Source: Gluconacetobacter dulcium (lineage in GTDB: Bacteria > Pseudomonadota > Alphaproteobacteria > Acetobacterales > Acetobacteraceae). Taken from it: a stretch of DNA of 64,000 nucleotides. Made by a program: the position numbers and the translations under genes. Of this stretch, positions 53,582 through 63,028 are shown piece by piece. Under the pieces are notes generated by a model. It searched no databases. It was not told the DNA's origin and saw only the letters and a program-made list of their open reading frames with translations. How positions within the stretch are numbered: the first letter of the stretch is position 1; each line of letters begins with the position of its first letter. The stretch is taken from NCBI RefSeq assembly GCF_014174165.1, contig NZ_JABEQN010000008.1:1-64000 (forward strand), written 5' to 3'.

Positions 53582-56500
53582 ATGTCCCGCTTTTCAAGCT
53601 TCCAATATGCGCCGAGCGAGACGCGCCAAATTCTTCGGGATCGCTTCTCGCGCAAACTCCGCGTTTCGCGGCAGGATCACTATCGCGACCCGAATCTTGC
53701 CTACACGCCCGACGTCGTGGCCCTGCGTCTCCTTCAGGAGATGACGATATCGCCGGCCTCCGCCTGGTCCGCCGTCGAGGCCGCCTACGGCTTGGACGGG
53801 GTCTGTCCGGACGAGGCGGCCACTCTACCAGACCTCGTGTCGTCCGGCGGTGCGCGCGTGGTCTGGGGAAGAGTCAAAATCTCGCAGGACATCGCGGTCA
53901 GGGCGCTACGCGCGCCCGACGGCGAGATGGACGCCCTGAAGGCGCTCGCGAAAGGCATCCACGGTCAGACGTTCGGGTTCGACACGGATTTCGGGGCGGA
54001 CGCCGAGTTGCGCGCTCTGTCCGAAGATATTGTTGCGGGCCAACTGGATCCGCATCATCTCGTCGTGCGCAGTCCGGCCTGGGTCGCCGAACGGCTTTGG
54101 GAATCTGTTCGCGGCCAAGCGATCTCAGTCGAGGTCGCCTTGCGCCGCTGGATTGATCTCTGGGGCGTGCTCGAATATCCCGACATCGTCCCCGAGCGGG
54201 CTTGGGGGCCGGGTGACGCCGCCACCTTTAGAGAGGCAGCGCTTGGCTTGATCGGATCAGAACCGGCGCTGGCCGGCTGGATCGAAACCCGTGACCTCTA
54301 TGTCCGGCAAGCGGCGTTCGCCCATAACGTCACGGTCGCCAACGCCGAGTGCCACATCCCGGCACCGCCGAGCACGGCCGTCTGCCGCGCGCTTTGGCTG
54401 GAGAGCCGGGCCGTCGAAGGCAGCGCCTACGGATCACTGGATGATTGTGGCGCCCTGTTCGGATTAGCGCGGGTGCTCCTAGCCGACGTCGATGCGCAGA
54501 ACAACGCCAAGGCCCCGCACCCCATGGCCGCTGCGCTGTTCGACCTCGCTCTTGACCGGCCCGAACTCTTCAATGCCGTGCTGCATCAGGCGCGGAGCCA
54601 TCCGCGGTTGCTCGCCGACCTTGTGCTGCATCCGCCCACGGCCGCACTCGCCTGTCTCTTGATCGCCCAGTGGCGTCATCCAGGCGGCGCCTGGGAACGG
54701 GCCCTCACTGAGGCGGATCATCAGGTTGGACAGGCCGACGCCTTCGCCGATGGCGTCGCGATTTTGGGAGAACACCTGCGGCGCGACGCAATCCCCGTGG
54801 GCGAGGCGGCGGCGCTGCTGAGCTGGTTGCATCGCCGCGCCGGGCCCGGGTTTGTCGATGACGTCGCCGGGGCAGACTTGCTAATGGCGAGCCTGCGCCG
54901 GGAGTTGGCAATGTGCCCCGCGCCCGTTCTGTTGGCCATGACGGGGTCTCTGCGGGGACCGGCCCTAGACCAGGGATTGGGCGCGCCGGAATTCGCCGCA
55001 GTCCTGGACCTTTGCGACCTTGGGAACCTGACGGACGACGTGGATCCCGAGGGAGTGATCGCCGCCTATGAAGGCGCCTTTCAGGCCGACCACTACAGTC
55101 TGTCGGCCTACCGTGTGGACGCCGCCGGCGCGGCGGCCTTGGCCCGCCTGAGCGAGCGAACCGAGGATCTGAGAAAGCGCTTCCTCTACCCGTTGCACCT
55201 TCGCGCTCGTCTAGCCGCCGCTCCGCCGGACCAAAATCCGTTTACGCTCGCCGATGCTCTCGGCCGGTCGGTCCGCGTTCATATCCGCATCCTGTGCCGC
55301 GCAATCGTCGGCGGTCCCCTCGACACAACCAGCGACCTCTTGGAAGCGCTGGTCGACGCTGTTCGGTCCGGTGCGCTGGAGCATAAGGAAAAGGGGCGCG
55401 TCGCGGCTTTCGCGCCGAGCTTTGAAAACACGTTGATCCGCACGCCACGCGATCGCCCGCTGTCGAGCGACCTGACGGCGGCTCTTGGGTGCCTGAACCC
55501 CGCGGCGCAGGTCTCCCTGCTGGACGCGATCCTGGAAACCGACGAGCCTTTGATCCTCGCGCAGATCTTGCCGAACGTGCCGCCGAACCTCCGCGCGCGC
55601 GTCGAGCAGCGGATCGCAGCGCTCGCGCCTGACGCCGCCGCCGAGATTCGATCTTTGCCCGAGATGCACGCCCGCATCGATCAGCTGCTGACCATCGGGG
55701 CGGCCGACGCCGCAGCGAGTTATATGGCCGCCGAAAGGAACCTGAAGATGTTGGGCAAACCTGCCGGCCGGGAACTGACTCGCTTTCGCAATGAGCTGCG
55801 GCTGGCGTTTCTGAAGCAAGATTGGGACGCGATCACGCATGCGCCGCAACCGGCCTTCACCGCCCGGCTGGAACAGGCATCAGCCCTCGAAACCCTGCAG
55901 CAATTTCGCGGCCTCGTGGCGCTGGTAGGGCCCAACTCCGACCCAGTGGTGGCGAAGGCGGTGTTCGCCAAACTCTTCGCGAAACGGAACTCCCTGATCT
56001 TCGCCACCAACTGGTTCGCTGCTGCCATCAGCGAACTCTTGGTCGACGACAGCTTCGGTCTCTTAGCGGGTCCCAACGTCCGGCTCGGTCGCCAGGTGCT
56101 CGCCGAGCTCGACCGCATGGTCGCCTTGTTGCCGAAGGGGCCGCCCGACGAAGTCCTGGAGTGCAATCGCGCGCAGTTGCTGCTGGCGCTGGGCGAACCC
56201 GGCCAGGCCTCGGCGACGCTATCCAGCGTGCCGCTGACGCGTCTTCACGCCGTCGCCGCCGCCTATCGCGCTGTCGCCTTTGCCCGCTTGGGTCATCCGG
56301 CCGAAGCCACGGCGGCCTTGGACGGCGCCGAGTTTCGGTTCGGCGCGACGCCCATCCTCACCGCGGCGCGGGCGCACATCGCCAGCGGGGCGGCGTTCCT
56401 CGCCTTGCCCGAAGTCTCCGCTTACGACAACCTCGTGGACAATGTCGGGTCGGCGATCGCGCGTTTCCGGCTGATGGGCCCGCAACAGCAGGCCCGGGTG

Positions 56501-57181
56501 CTTCGTCCGCAGTCAGACGCCTTCGAGGCACTGCTGATCGACTATGTGCGCGCGGCGGCCGACGCGGTCGTGTCCCTGGTCCCCATGATGAAGGGCGTCG
56601 ATATCGACGCCATTGAAGACGATCTGAATGCCTTCGTGCAGCATCTGTTGGCGGCGCGCGTCCAATTCCTCGGCTGGTCGGTAAACGACCAGTCGAAGGG
56701 GGGCTACAGCGCGAACGCCAACGCCGGCGAGCGCGACATCATCCTCACCAGCGGCAGCACCATTCTGGCGATCGTCGAAGCGCTCAAATGCAAGAGCGCG
56801 CTGACCCAGGACGTCGTGAGAGCGGACCTGGAAAGCCACTTCCAGAAACTATTGGGCTACGGCAACCCACGGATCTTCTTCCACCTGACCTACGCCTACA
56901 TCGACGTTGGCGAGGTCATCGCCTTCCTCGGGACAGCGGCCGAGACGGCGTGCCCGCCGGGCTTCAAATATCTCGGCCAAGAGAAGATTCGCCATGAAGA
57001 TTCACGGCCGCCGGGCTTTGTTGCCCGCTATGACGCCGACTTCGGCGAGGTGAAGGTCGTTTTTCTAGTGCTAAACATGGGCCAAGACCGCCAGCGCAAT
57101 GCTGGGATCACAGCGGGGAAGACGAAGGCTCGGAAAGCGACCAAGGAAGGAGGGAGGAGGGAGGGAAGAGCAAGGCGGTGA
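53582..57181 (+). CDS. ~1200-aa protein with C-terminal nuclease-like domain
   Basis: The start at ATG 53582 (MSRFSSFQYAPSETRQILRD) has GAAGGA about 11 bases upstream; TTG 53525 would extend by 19 residues. The first ~750 residues are helical with no recognised domain. Residues ~850-1010 have TPR-like helical repeats (AQLLLALGEPGQASATLSS). The C-terminal block has GGYSANANAGERDIIL (D1052) followed by LAIVEALKC (E1066, K1069) and HFQKLLGYGN. This resembles PD-(D/E)xK-like domains at the ends of large defence proteins. No Walker motif is seen. The tail is basic. Defence is the leading hypothesis, not proven. Confidence 0.72.
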   Translation: MSRFSSFQYAPSETRQILRDRFSRKLRVSRQDHYRDPNLAYTPDVVALRLLQEMTISPASAWSAVEAAYGLDGVCPDEAATLPDLVSSGGARVVWGRVKISQDIAVRALRAPDGEMDALKALAKGIHGQTFGFDTDFGADAELRALSEDIVAGQLDPHHLVVRSPAWVAERLWESVRGQAISVEVALRRWIDLWGVLEYPDIVPERAWGPGDAATFREAALGLIGSEPALAGWIETRDLYVRQAAFAHNVTVANAECHIPAPPSTAVCRALWLESRAVEGSAYGSLDDCGALFGLARVLLADVDAQNNAKAPHPMAAALFDLALDRPELFNAVLHQARSHPRLLADLVLHPPTAALACLLIAQWRHPGGAWERALTEADHQVGQADAFADGVAILGEHLRRDAIPVGEAAALLSWLHRRAGPGFVDDVAGADLLMASLRRELAMCPAPVLLAMTGSLRGPALDQGLGAPEFAAVLDLCDLGNLTDDVDPEGVIAAYEGAFQADHYSLSAYRVDAAGAAALARLSERTEDLRKRFLYPLHLRARLAAAPPDQNPFTLADALGRSVRVHIRILCRAIVGGPLDTTSDLLEALVDAVRSGALEHKEKGRVAAFAPSFENTLIRTPRDRPLSSDLTAALGCLNPAAQVSLLDAILETDEPLILAQILPNVPPNLRARVEQRIAALAPDAAAEIRSLPEMHARIDQLLTIGAADAAASYMAAERNLKMLGKPAGRELTRFRNELRLAFLKQDWDAITHAPQPAFTARLEQASALETLQQFRGLVALVGPNSDPVVAKAVFAKLFAKRNSLIFATNWFAAAISELLVDDSFGLLAGPNVRLGRQVLAELDRMVALLPKGPPDEVLECNRAQLLLALGEPGQASATLSSVPLTRLHAVAAAYRAVAFARLGHPAEATAALDGAEFRFGATPILTAARAHIASGAAFLALPEVSAYDNLVDNVGSAIARFRLMGPQQQARVLRPQSDAFEALLIDYVRAAADAVVSLVPMMKGVDIDAIEDDLNAFVQHLLAARVQFLGWSVNDQSKGGYSANANAGERDIILTSGSTILAIVEALKCKSALTQDVVRADLESHFQKLLGYGNPRIFFHLTYAYIDVGEVIAFLGTAAETACPPGFKYLGQEKIRHEDSRPPGFVARYDADFGEVKVVFLVLNMGQDRQRNAGITAGKTKARKATKEGGRREGRARR

Positions 57182-58011
57182 AGTCAAGTCAGCGGCTCAG
57201 ACTGATAGCACGGTGGATTCTTAACCGTGGCCACCTCGGGATGGGCGGAGACGAATCCTCGAGCTCCTTAAGCGATGCCCGCTACGGGGAAGCGCTGGGC
57301 TGCACTCCGGGGGGGCGAAAGGGAGGGCGTAAGCGGAATTCAACCACGCAGGGCTCGGACGCTTCCCCAAGCGTGGCGGGGCCGTACCTTTATGCGGGCG
57401 GCCCTGAACGCGAACGTCGTTAATCACCCCGATGTTGCACAGAATCAATGATGCCGAAGCGAGCAGGGTCGCGCATGTCGAGGATGACCTGCTGATTCAG
57501 GAACGCGGCGTCACCGACAATCCCCGCGGTGCCTCGCAGGGAAACGGTCGGCTGCAGGCTCTCCGGCAACTCGTAGATCAAGGGGGGCTCACTATTTTCG
57601 GCCCGAGGGTGATAGTGCCCGTAATCAGCTTGCCCGGCATGTGCAGCAAGGTCCCCTCATAAGCACGTCCGTTCAGCGGAGGCCGACATCCACGCACGCT
57701 CTTGGGCGCTTGAAATGGGACGGAAAACCGCGATTTTCCGGCAAAACGCCGCGACGGGAATGCGTGGCCGGGACAGTTCAGGAGGCGCGCTATCGGGGAG
57801 CTACAGATCCAGTCCCATCAAGTGAAGGAAACGACAACAACGGCAGTCATATTACGCTAATTTGTCTTTAAGGTAAATCTCGGCGGACGCTCCGAACTCC
57901 GCCCCCTCCTCCGCCTCTACTTCCGATAATGTCCCTTGTCGGATGTAGGTGGCGGGCCGGGCCGTTCGCTGCTAAACCACGCTGAACCGCCGCAATGGAG
58001 GCCCGCAGCCG
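57182..58011. other. intergenic, possible gene remnant
   Basis: No intact gene is visible. On the minus strand between 57660 and 57440 a frame reads LQPTVSLRGTAGIVGDAAFL then VILDMRDPARFGIID, a coherent fragment with no start. It may be the end of a decayed gene of unknown family. A short GC-rich region precedes the gene at 58012. Confidence 0.35.
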
Positions 58012-58668
58012 ATGCCGAACACGCTTCTGTCTTCCATCAGCATCCGGGGCCTGGCCTACCAATCCGGGCTGGCCGCGGAGACCGCAGAGGCCGGCCTGAA
58101 CGCCGAACTGAGCGGCAAACGGCAGGCGCTGGACGCCTACGACGCCACACCCGGCTTTATCGGCGAACGCGAAGACGGGCATATCCTGTGGGAGCTGGAT
58201 CAGGTGCTCGAGATGGACGTCGCGCGCCTGGAGGAAGCGTTGCCCGATCTGCGCCGCGCCTTCGCGCTGTCAGCCTACCACTACTGGGAGACCGCCGTTT
58301 ACCGCTGGCATCACCAGGAGCACGGAAAAGCTGCCAAGAAGAGGCTTGGAGCACACGATGACCTCGTCGAAGAGATCCGCAGGCTCGCGCAGAACGCACC
58401 CGATCTCTCGTTCAGTGTCCACCCCGACCTCGAGGCCGTCGCCAAGCTGGCAAACGTCCTCAAACATACCAGCGCCGATTCATGGCAATGGCTGATCGGG
58501 CAGTGCCCGGAACCATTGAAGCCCCTGTTCCCGGCACCCTCGGACCGACACACGCCGGTGATGCTGACAGTCGCCCAACTCGCCTGGGTGTTCGAGGTGG
58601 TCAGCCAGTCAGGCCCGGCCGGCTACCCCGGCGGTGCCGGCGCGCCGAGGACAAGCGATGCTCAGTGA
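58012..58668 (+). CDS. hypothetical protein coupled to integrase
   Basis: The 218-residue helical product (SSISIRGLAYQSGLAAETAE, and HILWELDQVLEMDVARLEEAL) has no recognised motif. The integrase start lies inside its last codons (overlap 11 bases), so it is translated together with the recombinase and may be an accessory factor such as a directionality or regulatory protein. Confidence 0.6.
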   Translation: MPNTLLSSISIRGLAYQSGLAAETAEAGLNAELSGKRQALDAYDATPGFIGEREDGHILWELDQVLEMDVARLEEALPDLRRAFALSAYHYWETAVYRWHHQEHGKAAKKRLGAHDDLVEEIRRLAQNAPDLSFSVHPDLEAVAKLANVLKHTSADSWQWLIGQCPEPLKPLFPAPSDRHTPVMLTVAQLAWVFEVVSQSGPAGYPGGAGAPRTSDAQ

Positions 58669-60094
58669 CATCCGGATCCTCGGCTCCCGCGCCGCTGCCC
58701 GACGCACGGTCGCTGCGCGGGTCGATCGCCTCACCCGCAGCCGCCTCGACCTCGACCAACTGCAGCAGGCGGTGCGGGCCCTCTCGGTCGCCCGCTTCGA
58801 TCCGCCGCTCCCGCTGATCCTGGCCGGCATCGAGCAACCGGACGGCAGTTATACCGCGGACCGGCCGCTCGCCCCTGCCCTGCCCCACGCCGCCGCCGCC
58901 CTCGACGCCGCACGCGAGGCCGTTGGCGATGTCCCGGCCGGCCACGAACTGCTGATCGCCCTGGAGATCGACCAGGGCGCGCCCAGCTTCGTCGCCTGGC
59001 TGCGCCGCTGCCCGCCGGCCGGGCCGGTGCCCGACCTGGACGACAAGATGCCGCCGGCACCGGTCGGCCAGCCGGCCGCCAGCGTCGCCCAGTGGTTCGC
59101 CCTCGCCTCCAGCCAGGCAGTACCGAACCATGACGGCAGCCTGGGCACCGCCCGCAAGGCGGTGGAGGCCTTCGTCCAGCGCGGCAAGGCCGATAATACC
59201 CGCCGCGCCTACCGCGGTGCCGTGCGCGCCTGGTGCCAGTGGGCCGCCGGCCACGCCCTCCCTGCCCTGCCCGCGCGGGCCGAGGATGTCGCCGCCTATC
59301 TGGCCGACATGGCGCTGCGCAAGCGCACGCCGCGCACCATCGACCTGCATCGTGCCGCGCTGCGCTATCTCCATCACCTGGCCCGGCTCGCCATTCCCAC
59401 CAGCCATCCGCTGGTCGCCGCCACCCTCGCCGGCATCCGCCGCGAGGCGCCGGGCGCCGGCCCGCAGCAGAAGACGGCGCTGACCTGGACTCCGCTCACC
59501 CGGGTGCTCGAAGAGGTGCAGGGCGACGATCTGGCCTCGGTCCGCGACCGCGCCATCCTGCTGCTCGGCTTCGCCGGCGCCTTCCGCCGCTCGGAGCTGG
59601 CCGGCCTCACGGTGGCCGACGTCAGCGTCGACGATGACGGCATGGAGATCCGCCTGACCCGCTCGAAGGGCGATCCCAACCGAGACGGGGTGCGGGTCGG
59701 TATTCCACGCGGCATCACCCGTCACTGTCCGGTCCGCGCCTACGAGGGTTGGCTACGAGCGGCTGCAATTACCGAGGGCGCCGTGTTCCGCCGGGTATGG
59801 ATGGCCCCGGACGCCAAGGCAGGTACCCGCTCCCCGCGCCCGAAAATCGGCAGCACCGCCCTGTCCGATCGCGCGATCGCCGAGATCGTCCGCAAGCATT
59901 GCCAGGCCGCCGGGCTGGAGGGCAGCTTTGCCGGCCACAGTCTGCGTCGCGGTGCCATCAGCACCGGCGCCGGCGACGGCTACGACCTCCTCGAGCTCAA
60001 GCGCTTCTCGCGGCACCAGAGCCTGCGCATGGTCGAGACCTATATCGATGCCGCGAGCATCAAACAGCGTCACCCTGGGCGCGGTCGATTTTAA
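58658..60094 (+). CDS. tyrosine recombinase (site-specific integrase)
   Basis: ATG 58658 gives 478 residues. The N-terminal core-binding SAM-like domain has TRRAYRGAVRAWCQWAAG. The catalytic domain has R in GAFRRSELAGL, H-x-L-R in GHSLRRGAISTG, H in RHQSLRM and the nucleophile Y in VETYIDA. The ~170-residue extra N-terminal region is unusual. It likely resolves plasmid multimers or integrates the element. No attachment site was identified. Confidence 0.9.
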   Translation: MLSDIRILGSRAAARRTVAARVDRLTRSRLDLDQLQQAVRALSVARFDPPLPLILAGIEQPDGSYTADRPLAPALPHAAAALDAAREAVGDVPAGHELLIALEIDQGAPSFVAWLRRCPPAGPVPDLDDKMPPAPVGQPAASVAQWFALASSQAVPNHDGSLGTARKAVEAFVQRGKADNTRRAYRGAVRAWCQWAAGHALPALPARAEDVAAYLADMALRKRTPRTIDLHRAALRYLHHLARLAIPTSHPLVAATLAGIRREAPGAGPQQKTALTWTPLTRVLEEVQGDDLASVRDRAILLLGFAGAFRRSELAGLTVADVSVDDDGMEIRLTRSKGDPNRDGVRVGIPRGITRHCPVRAYEGWLRAAAITEGAVFRRVWMAPDAKAGTRSPRPKIGSTALSDRAIAEIVRKHCQAAGLEGSFAGHSLRRGAISTGAGDGYDLLELKRFSRHQSLRMVETYIDAASIKQRHPGRGRF

Positions 60095-60200
60095 CCCTCC
60101 TCTGAAACCCGTATAAGAGCTGATTGGACGGCGATCCTGATTGAGCACGTGGTCCAGAAGGCGTGCGACCGCGCTCTGTGCACCTGGGGCCTGACCGGGG

Positions 60201-61340
60201 TTACGCCCCCGTCTCCCTCCTTGCCCGTTTGGCCGCATAGAGTGCCGCATCAGCGCGCTCCAGGAGCGCCTGAAATGAGATCGCCATCGGTCGCCCCACG
60301 GCTATGGCCGTTCCGACGCTCAGCGTCGCGTTTATAGGCCCACCCGGTCGCAGCCGCGCATCGTGCCGGAACGCAGCCGTGAGGCGGTCCGCAATCAAGC
60401 GGACGTCTTCCTCAGCCGTGGTGGGAAGAATACCCAGGAACTCGTCCCCGCCGATCCGATAGATCGTCTCGCTGTCCGGCAGCACACGGCGAGCGACGTC
60501 GGCGGCCATCCTGAGTAGTTGGTCGCCGGTCGCATGCCCGTGGTTGTCGTTGATCGACTTAAAGTGGTCCAGATCAAAGGTCAGGAGCGCAATATCGCCT
60601 GGGCAGCCGCCGCGGCGCGCCAGCCATTCCTCCAGGGCGCGTCGGTTTCCCAGATCGGTCAACGGATCCCGCCTGGCAAGGCGGAGGTGCTCCGCCGCCT
60701 GACGCTCGCGCGGCAGCGCGATCAGCAAGGCGGTGACCAGCAGCACCTCGATCATAGCCTGCGCATTAAACGCAACGACCGCCCACAACGCGGTCGGTTC
60801 CGCACCGAGCGGTTTCGGTAGCCAGGCCGCAAAAGGCACGCGCGCCCATTCGAGCGCCGCGCAAATGCCAAGCACCCGGGCTAGCAGCCTCGCCGCATGA
60901 ATAGCCCTGCCAGATGCCAGCCAGACGTCGCGGGCGGCCAATGCATTGAAGCCTCCCACCAGCAACATGCGGGACATCGCACAAGCGACGTCGCTGGTTC
61001 TTCCCGGTTCAATGACAAAGGGTAACGCGGCCGTCGCTAAACAGCACAGCATCGCGGTCCCGATCCGTGGCCGGTACCCGACCTTAATGCGAATGGCCAG
61101 CCATCCAAAACCGTAAGCGAGAGTCAGCAGGAACGCCCCAACCGGGATCCCGGCCTCACCGGGCAGGATCCACGGCGCGGTCAGAAAAGCTCCCCCCGCC
61201 CCGCCGATCAGGAAAGGCGCGGCCAGCCAGCGAGCTTTGGAAGAACGCCCGTTGCTCACCCCCGAAACGAGAAATGCAAGCCCGATCAGCAAAGTGACTG
61301 CCGTGCTGTAACCGATGATAGCCGGGGCGTATGCGGTCAT
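60201..61340 (-). CDS. membrane diguanylate cyclase (GGDEF)
   Basis: The 379-residue product has about seven hydrophobic helices in the first ~210 residues, then a GGDEF domain with DPLTDLGNRRALEEWL, FDLDHFKSINDNHGHATGD and YRIGGDEFLGILPT, followed by the usual ADAALYAAKRARRE end. The intact GGDEF suggests active c-di-GMP synthesis. The ligand sensed is unknown. The ~290-base downstream-facing intergenic region separates it from rep. Confidence 0.92.
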   Translation of the reverse strand: MTAYAPAIIGYSTAVTLLIGLAFLVSGVSNGRSSKARWLAAPFLIGGAGGAFLTAPWILPGEAGIPVGAFLLTLAYGFGWLAIRIKVGYRPRIGTAMLCCLATAALPFVIEPGRTSDVACAMSRMLLVGGFNALAARDVWLASGRAIHAARLLARVLGICAALEWARVPFAAWLPKPLGAEPTALWAVVAFNAQAMIEVLLVTALLIALPRERQAAEHLRLARRDPLTDLGNRRALEEWLARRGGCPGDIALLTFDLDHFKSINDNHGHATGDQLLRMAADVARRVLPDSETIYRIGGDEFLGILPTTAEEDVRLIADRLTAAFRHDARLRPGGPINATLSVGTAIAVGRPMAISFQALLERADAALYAAKRARRETGA

Positions 61341-61635
61341 GTGGCGTATGGCTGGTGTGTTAGGACGGACATTCTGGCGTCTTCATGACTTACGAACGGC
61401 CGTTTGCGCAACCAAACTCGATGACTGAATCGGCGTCTCGGGCAGTGTATCACCCGCCGTTGCTCGTTCCGCGCTCACGACGCGTAGCCGCGGACCGCGG
61501 CACAACCGACTGCGCGGTGTTCCGACGGGTATGACTCCCCACCGAGGCCAATCCGGCCGTCCCCTCAGCGCGTCCACAGGGCAGCGGCGCTGCCATCTCC
61601 GATTGCGCGATCGGCGCGCCTGTCCGCGAACCGGT

Positions 61636-62610
61636 TCAGGTGTTTGGAAGCCCGAGCTCCCCTTGAGTGCCGAATATTTCGTCCGAGGCATCAAGCTGCT
61701 TCGCAGTCGGCAATGCGTGCTTGTAGATCACACGATAGGACTTAGTGCGGCCCGGACCGCTCGCCTCCAATTCAAATTCTGCGAGCCCTCCGGCCCTCAC
61801 CATATCGTTGAAAGCAGACACCACATCCTCCCGGAACCGTGCTCGCTTCTTCGACGGCTCTGTTCGGTAATCCCTTCCAACCATTTCGGACAATGTTTCC
61901 AGTGTAATGTAGTGGTGATTCGGCTGGCTATCGATGTACGGCCACCAAGCCCGCGCGAAGTCCCCTTTCAATCCGAAATATACATCCGCAGAGACCGAGA
62001 CCAAATTTTTGGTTTCAAACGTCCGTCTTACCCACTCGCCGTAAGTAACGCTAACCTCGGAATCGAGATTAACACCGGTCCAGTTGATCGAACCAATCAG
62101 ACCATCCGACCATCCCGCAGAGGGAAGTCTGCCCTTCGCCACGGCTGTCTCATAGGCGTCATATGTTCCGGTGAAAACGCGCATCGTGACGCTTCTGAGC
62201 TCTTCCAAGATGCGCAGAGCAACGATTAAATTATTCACGTGCGCTGTGAGACCAGATGCTTTGAGAATATCCCGCCAGGTCGCGTCAGTGCGATAAACTG
62301 ACCCCTTCACCTGACCATTCTCACCCACAGTCTCAAAACGCTTAGCCCGGAGCCTAAAAAGCGCGATCAGCGCATCACGATGGCGCGTCCCTAATTCCCT
62401 GCCCCTCACTTCCACGACCGCGTGCGGCTTCACAACATACGTGCGAACGAAATCCGCATCTGTCGACAAGCCATGCTTACGTGGCGCGAATGCAGCAGTG
62501 CGCGCGAGCTTCGACGGTAGAACAGCGGGATTACGACGACCTCGCATGTTCGCGCGAGTACGGGCTAACCTCTCTAACCGCGCCACCTCAGCGTCGCTCA
62601 ACTCGGTCAT
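61636..62610 (-). CDS. plasmid replication initiator protein (Rep)
   Basis: The 324-residue product (MTELSDAEVARLERLARTRA) has helical and strand segments with ITLETLSEMVGRDYRTEPSK in a winged-helix position. The family cannot be named with certainty. The role is inferred from the adjacent iterons: an inverted iteron touches its start codon, three tandem iterons lie 70-130 bases upstream and nine more are spread over the next kilobase. Rep should bind these and control its own expression. Confidence 0.72.
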   Translation of the reverse strand: MTELSDAEVARLERLARTRANMRGRRNPAVLPSKLARTAAFAPRKHGLSTDADFVRTYVVKPHAVVEVRGRELGTRHRDALIALFRLRAKRFETVGENGQVKGSVYRTDATWRDILKASGLTAHVNNLIVALRILEELRSVTMRVFTGTYDAYETAVAKGRLPSAGWSDGLIGSINWTGVNLDSEVSVTYGEWVRRTFETKNLVSVSADVYFGLKGDFARAWWPYIDSQPNHHYITLETLSEMVGRDYRTEPSKKRARFREDVVSAFNDMVRAGGLAEFELEASGPGRTKSYRVIYKHALPTAKQLDASDEIFGTQGELGLPNT

Positions 62611-62628
62611 CTCTACCCCAGCGATTCC
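62611..62628 (-). repeat. inverted iteron at the rep start codon
   Basis: On the minus strand GGAATCGCTGGGGTAGAG directly precedes ATG 62610 and matches the iteron consensus GGAATCGCRGGGGTAGAAT. It also supplies the GGGG purine tract near the start. Rep binding here would block translation initiation or transcription. Confidence 0.8.
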
Positions 62629-62657
62629 GACAGTGATCTGACTTTAGCAAGCCAAAC

Positions 62658-62666
62658 TGTGGAAAA
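62658..62666 (-). promoter_or_regulatory. putative DnaA box
   Basis: TTTTCCACA on the minus strand fits the consensus TTWTNCACA. It lies between the inverted iteron and the tandem iterons, a typical place at plasmid origins. Confidence 0.5.
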
Positions 62667-62680
62667 CTATAACCGATTTG

Positions 62681-62741
62681 GGAATCACAGGGGTAGAAAC
62701 GGGAATCGCGGGGGGATGAATGGGAATTGCGCGGGGAAAAT
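62681..62741 (+). repeat. three tandem 21-bp iterons
   Basis: GGAATCACAGGGGTAGAA (62681), GGAATCGCGGGGGGATGAAT (62702) and GGAATTGCGCGGGGAAAAT (62723) start exactly 21 bases apart. The second and third are more degenerate. They lie just upstream of rep and border an AT-rich tract. Confidence 0.82.
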
Positions 62742-62815
62742 AGGCTGATAACATACTGGTTTTATTATATTAAATCGGCATAGACTTTACTTTATTAGAC
62801 TAAAAAATTAAAGAC
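62742..62815. other. AT-rich tract, candidate replication unwinding element
   Basis: This stretch is rich in A/T (runs such as TTTTATTATATTAAAT and ACTAAAAAATTAAAG) within otherwise GC-rich sequence and directly abuts the tandem iterons. That arrangement is expected for the opening region of an iteron origin. Confidence 0.55.
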
Positions 62816-63028
62816 CACGTCTTCCCCTGTGAATCACGTGAACAACTTGTGCCCCGATCTCGCGAACTCCCGTCGCAAAAACGACTCTATTGGCTAAAAA
62901 ATAAGAATGCTCATGAACAAGGAGTTTATGGGGGACATAGTACACTCCAGACCAGCATATCTTGCGCTCCGAGATTCCCCTCCTAGTCTGAATTTTGCCA
63001 TGACTTCGCTCACAAACCAGGTGTGCGC

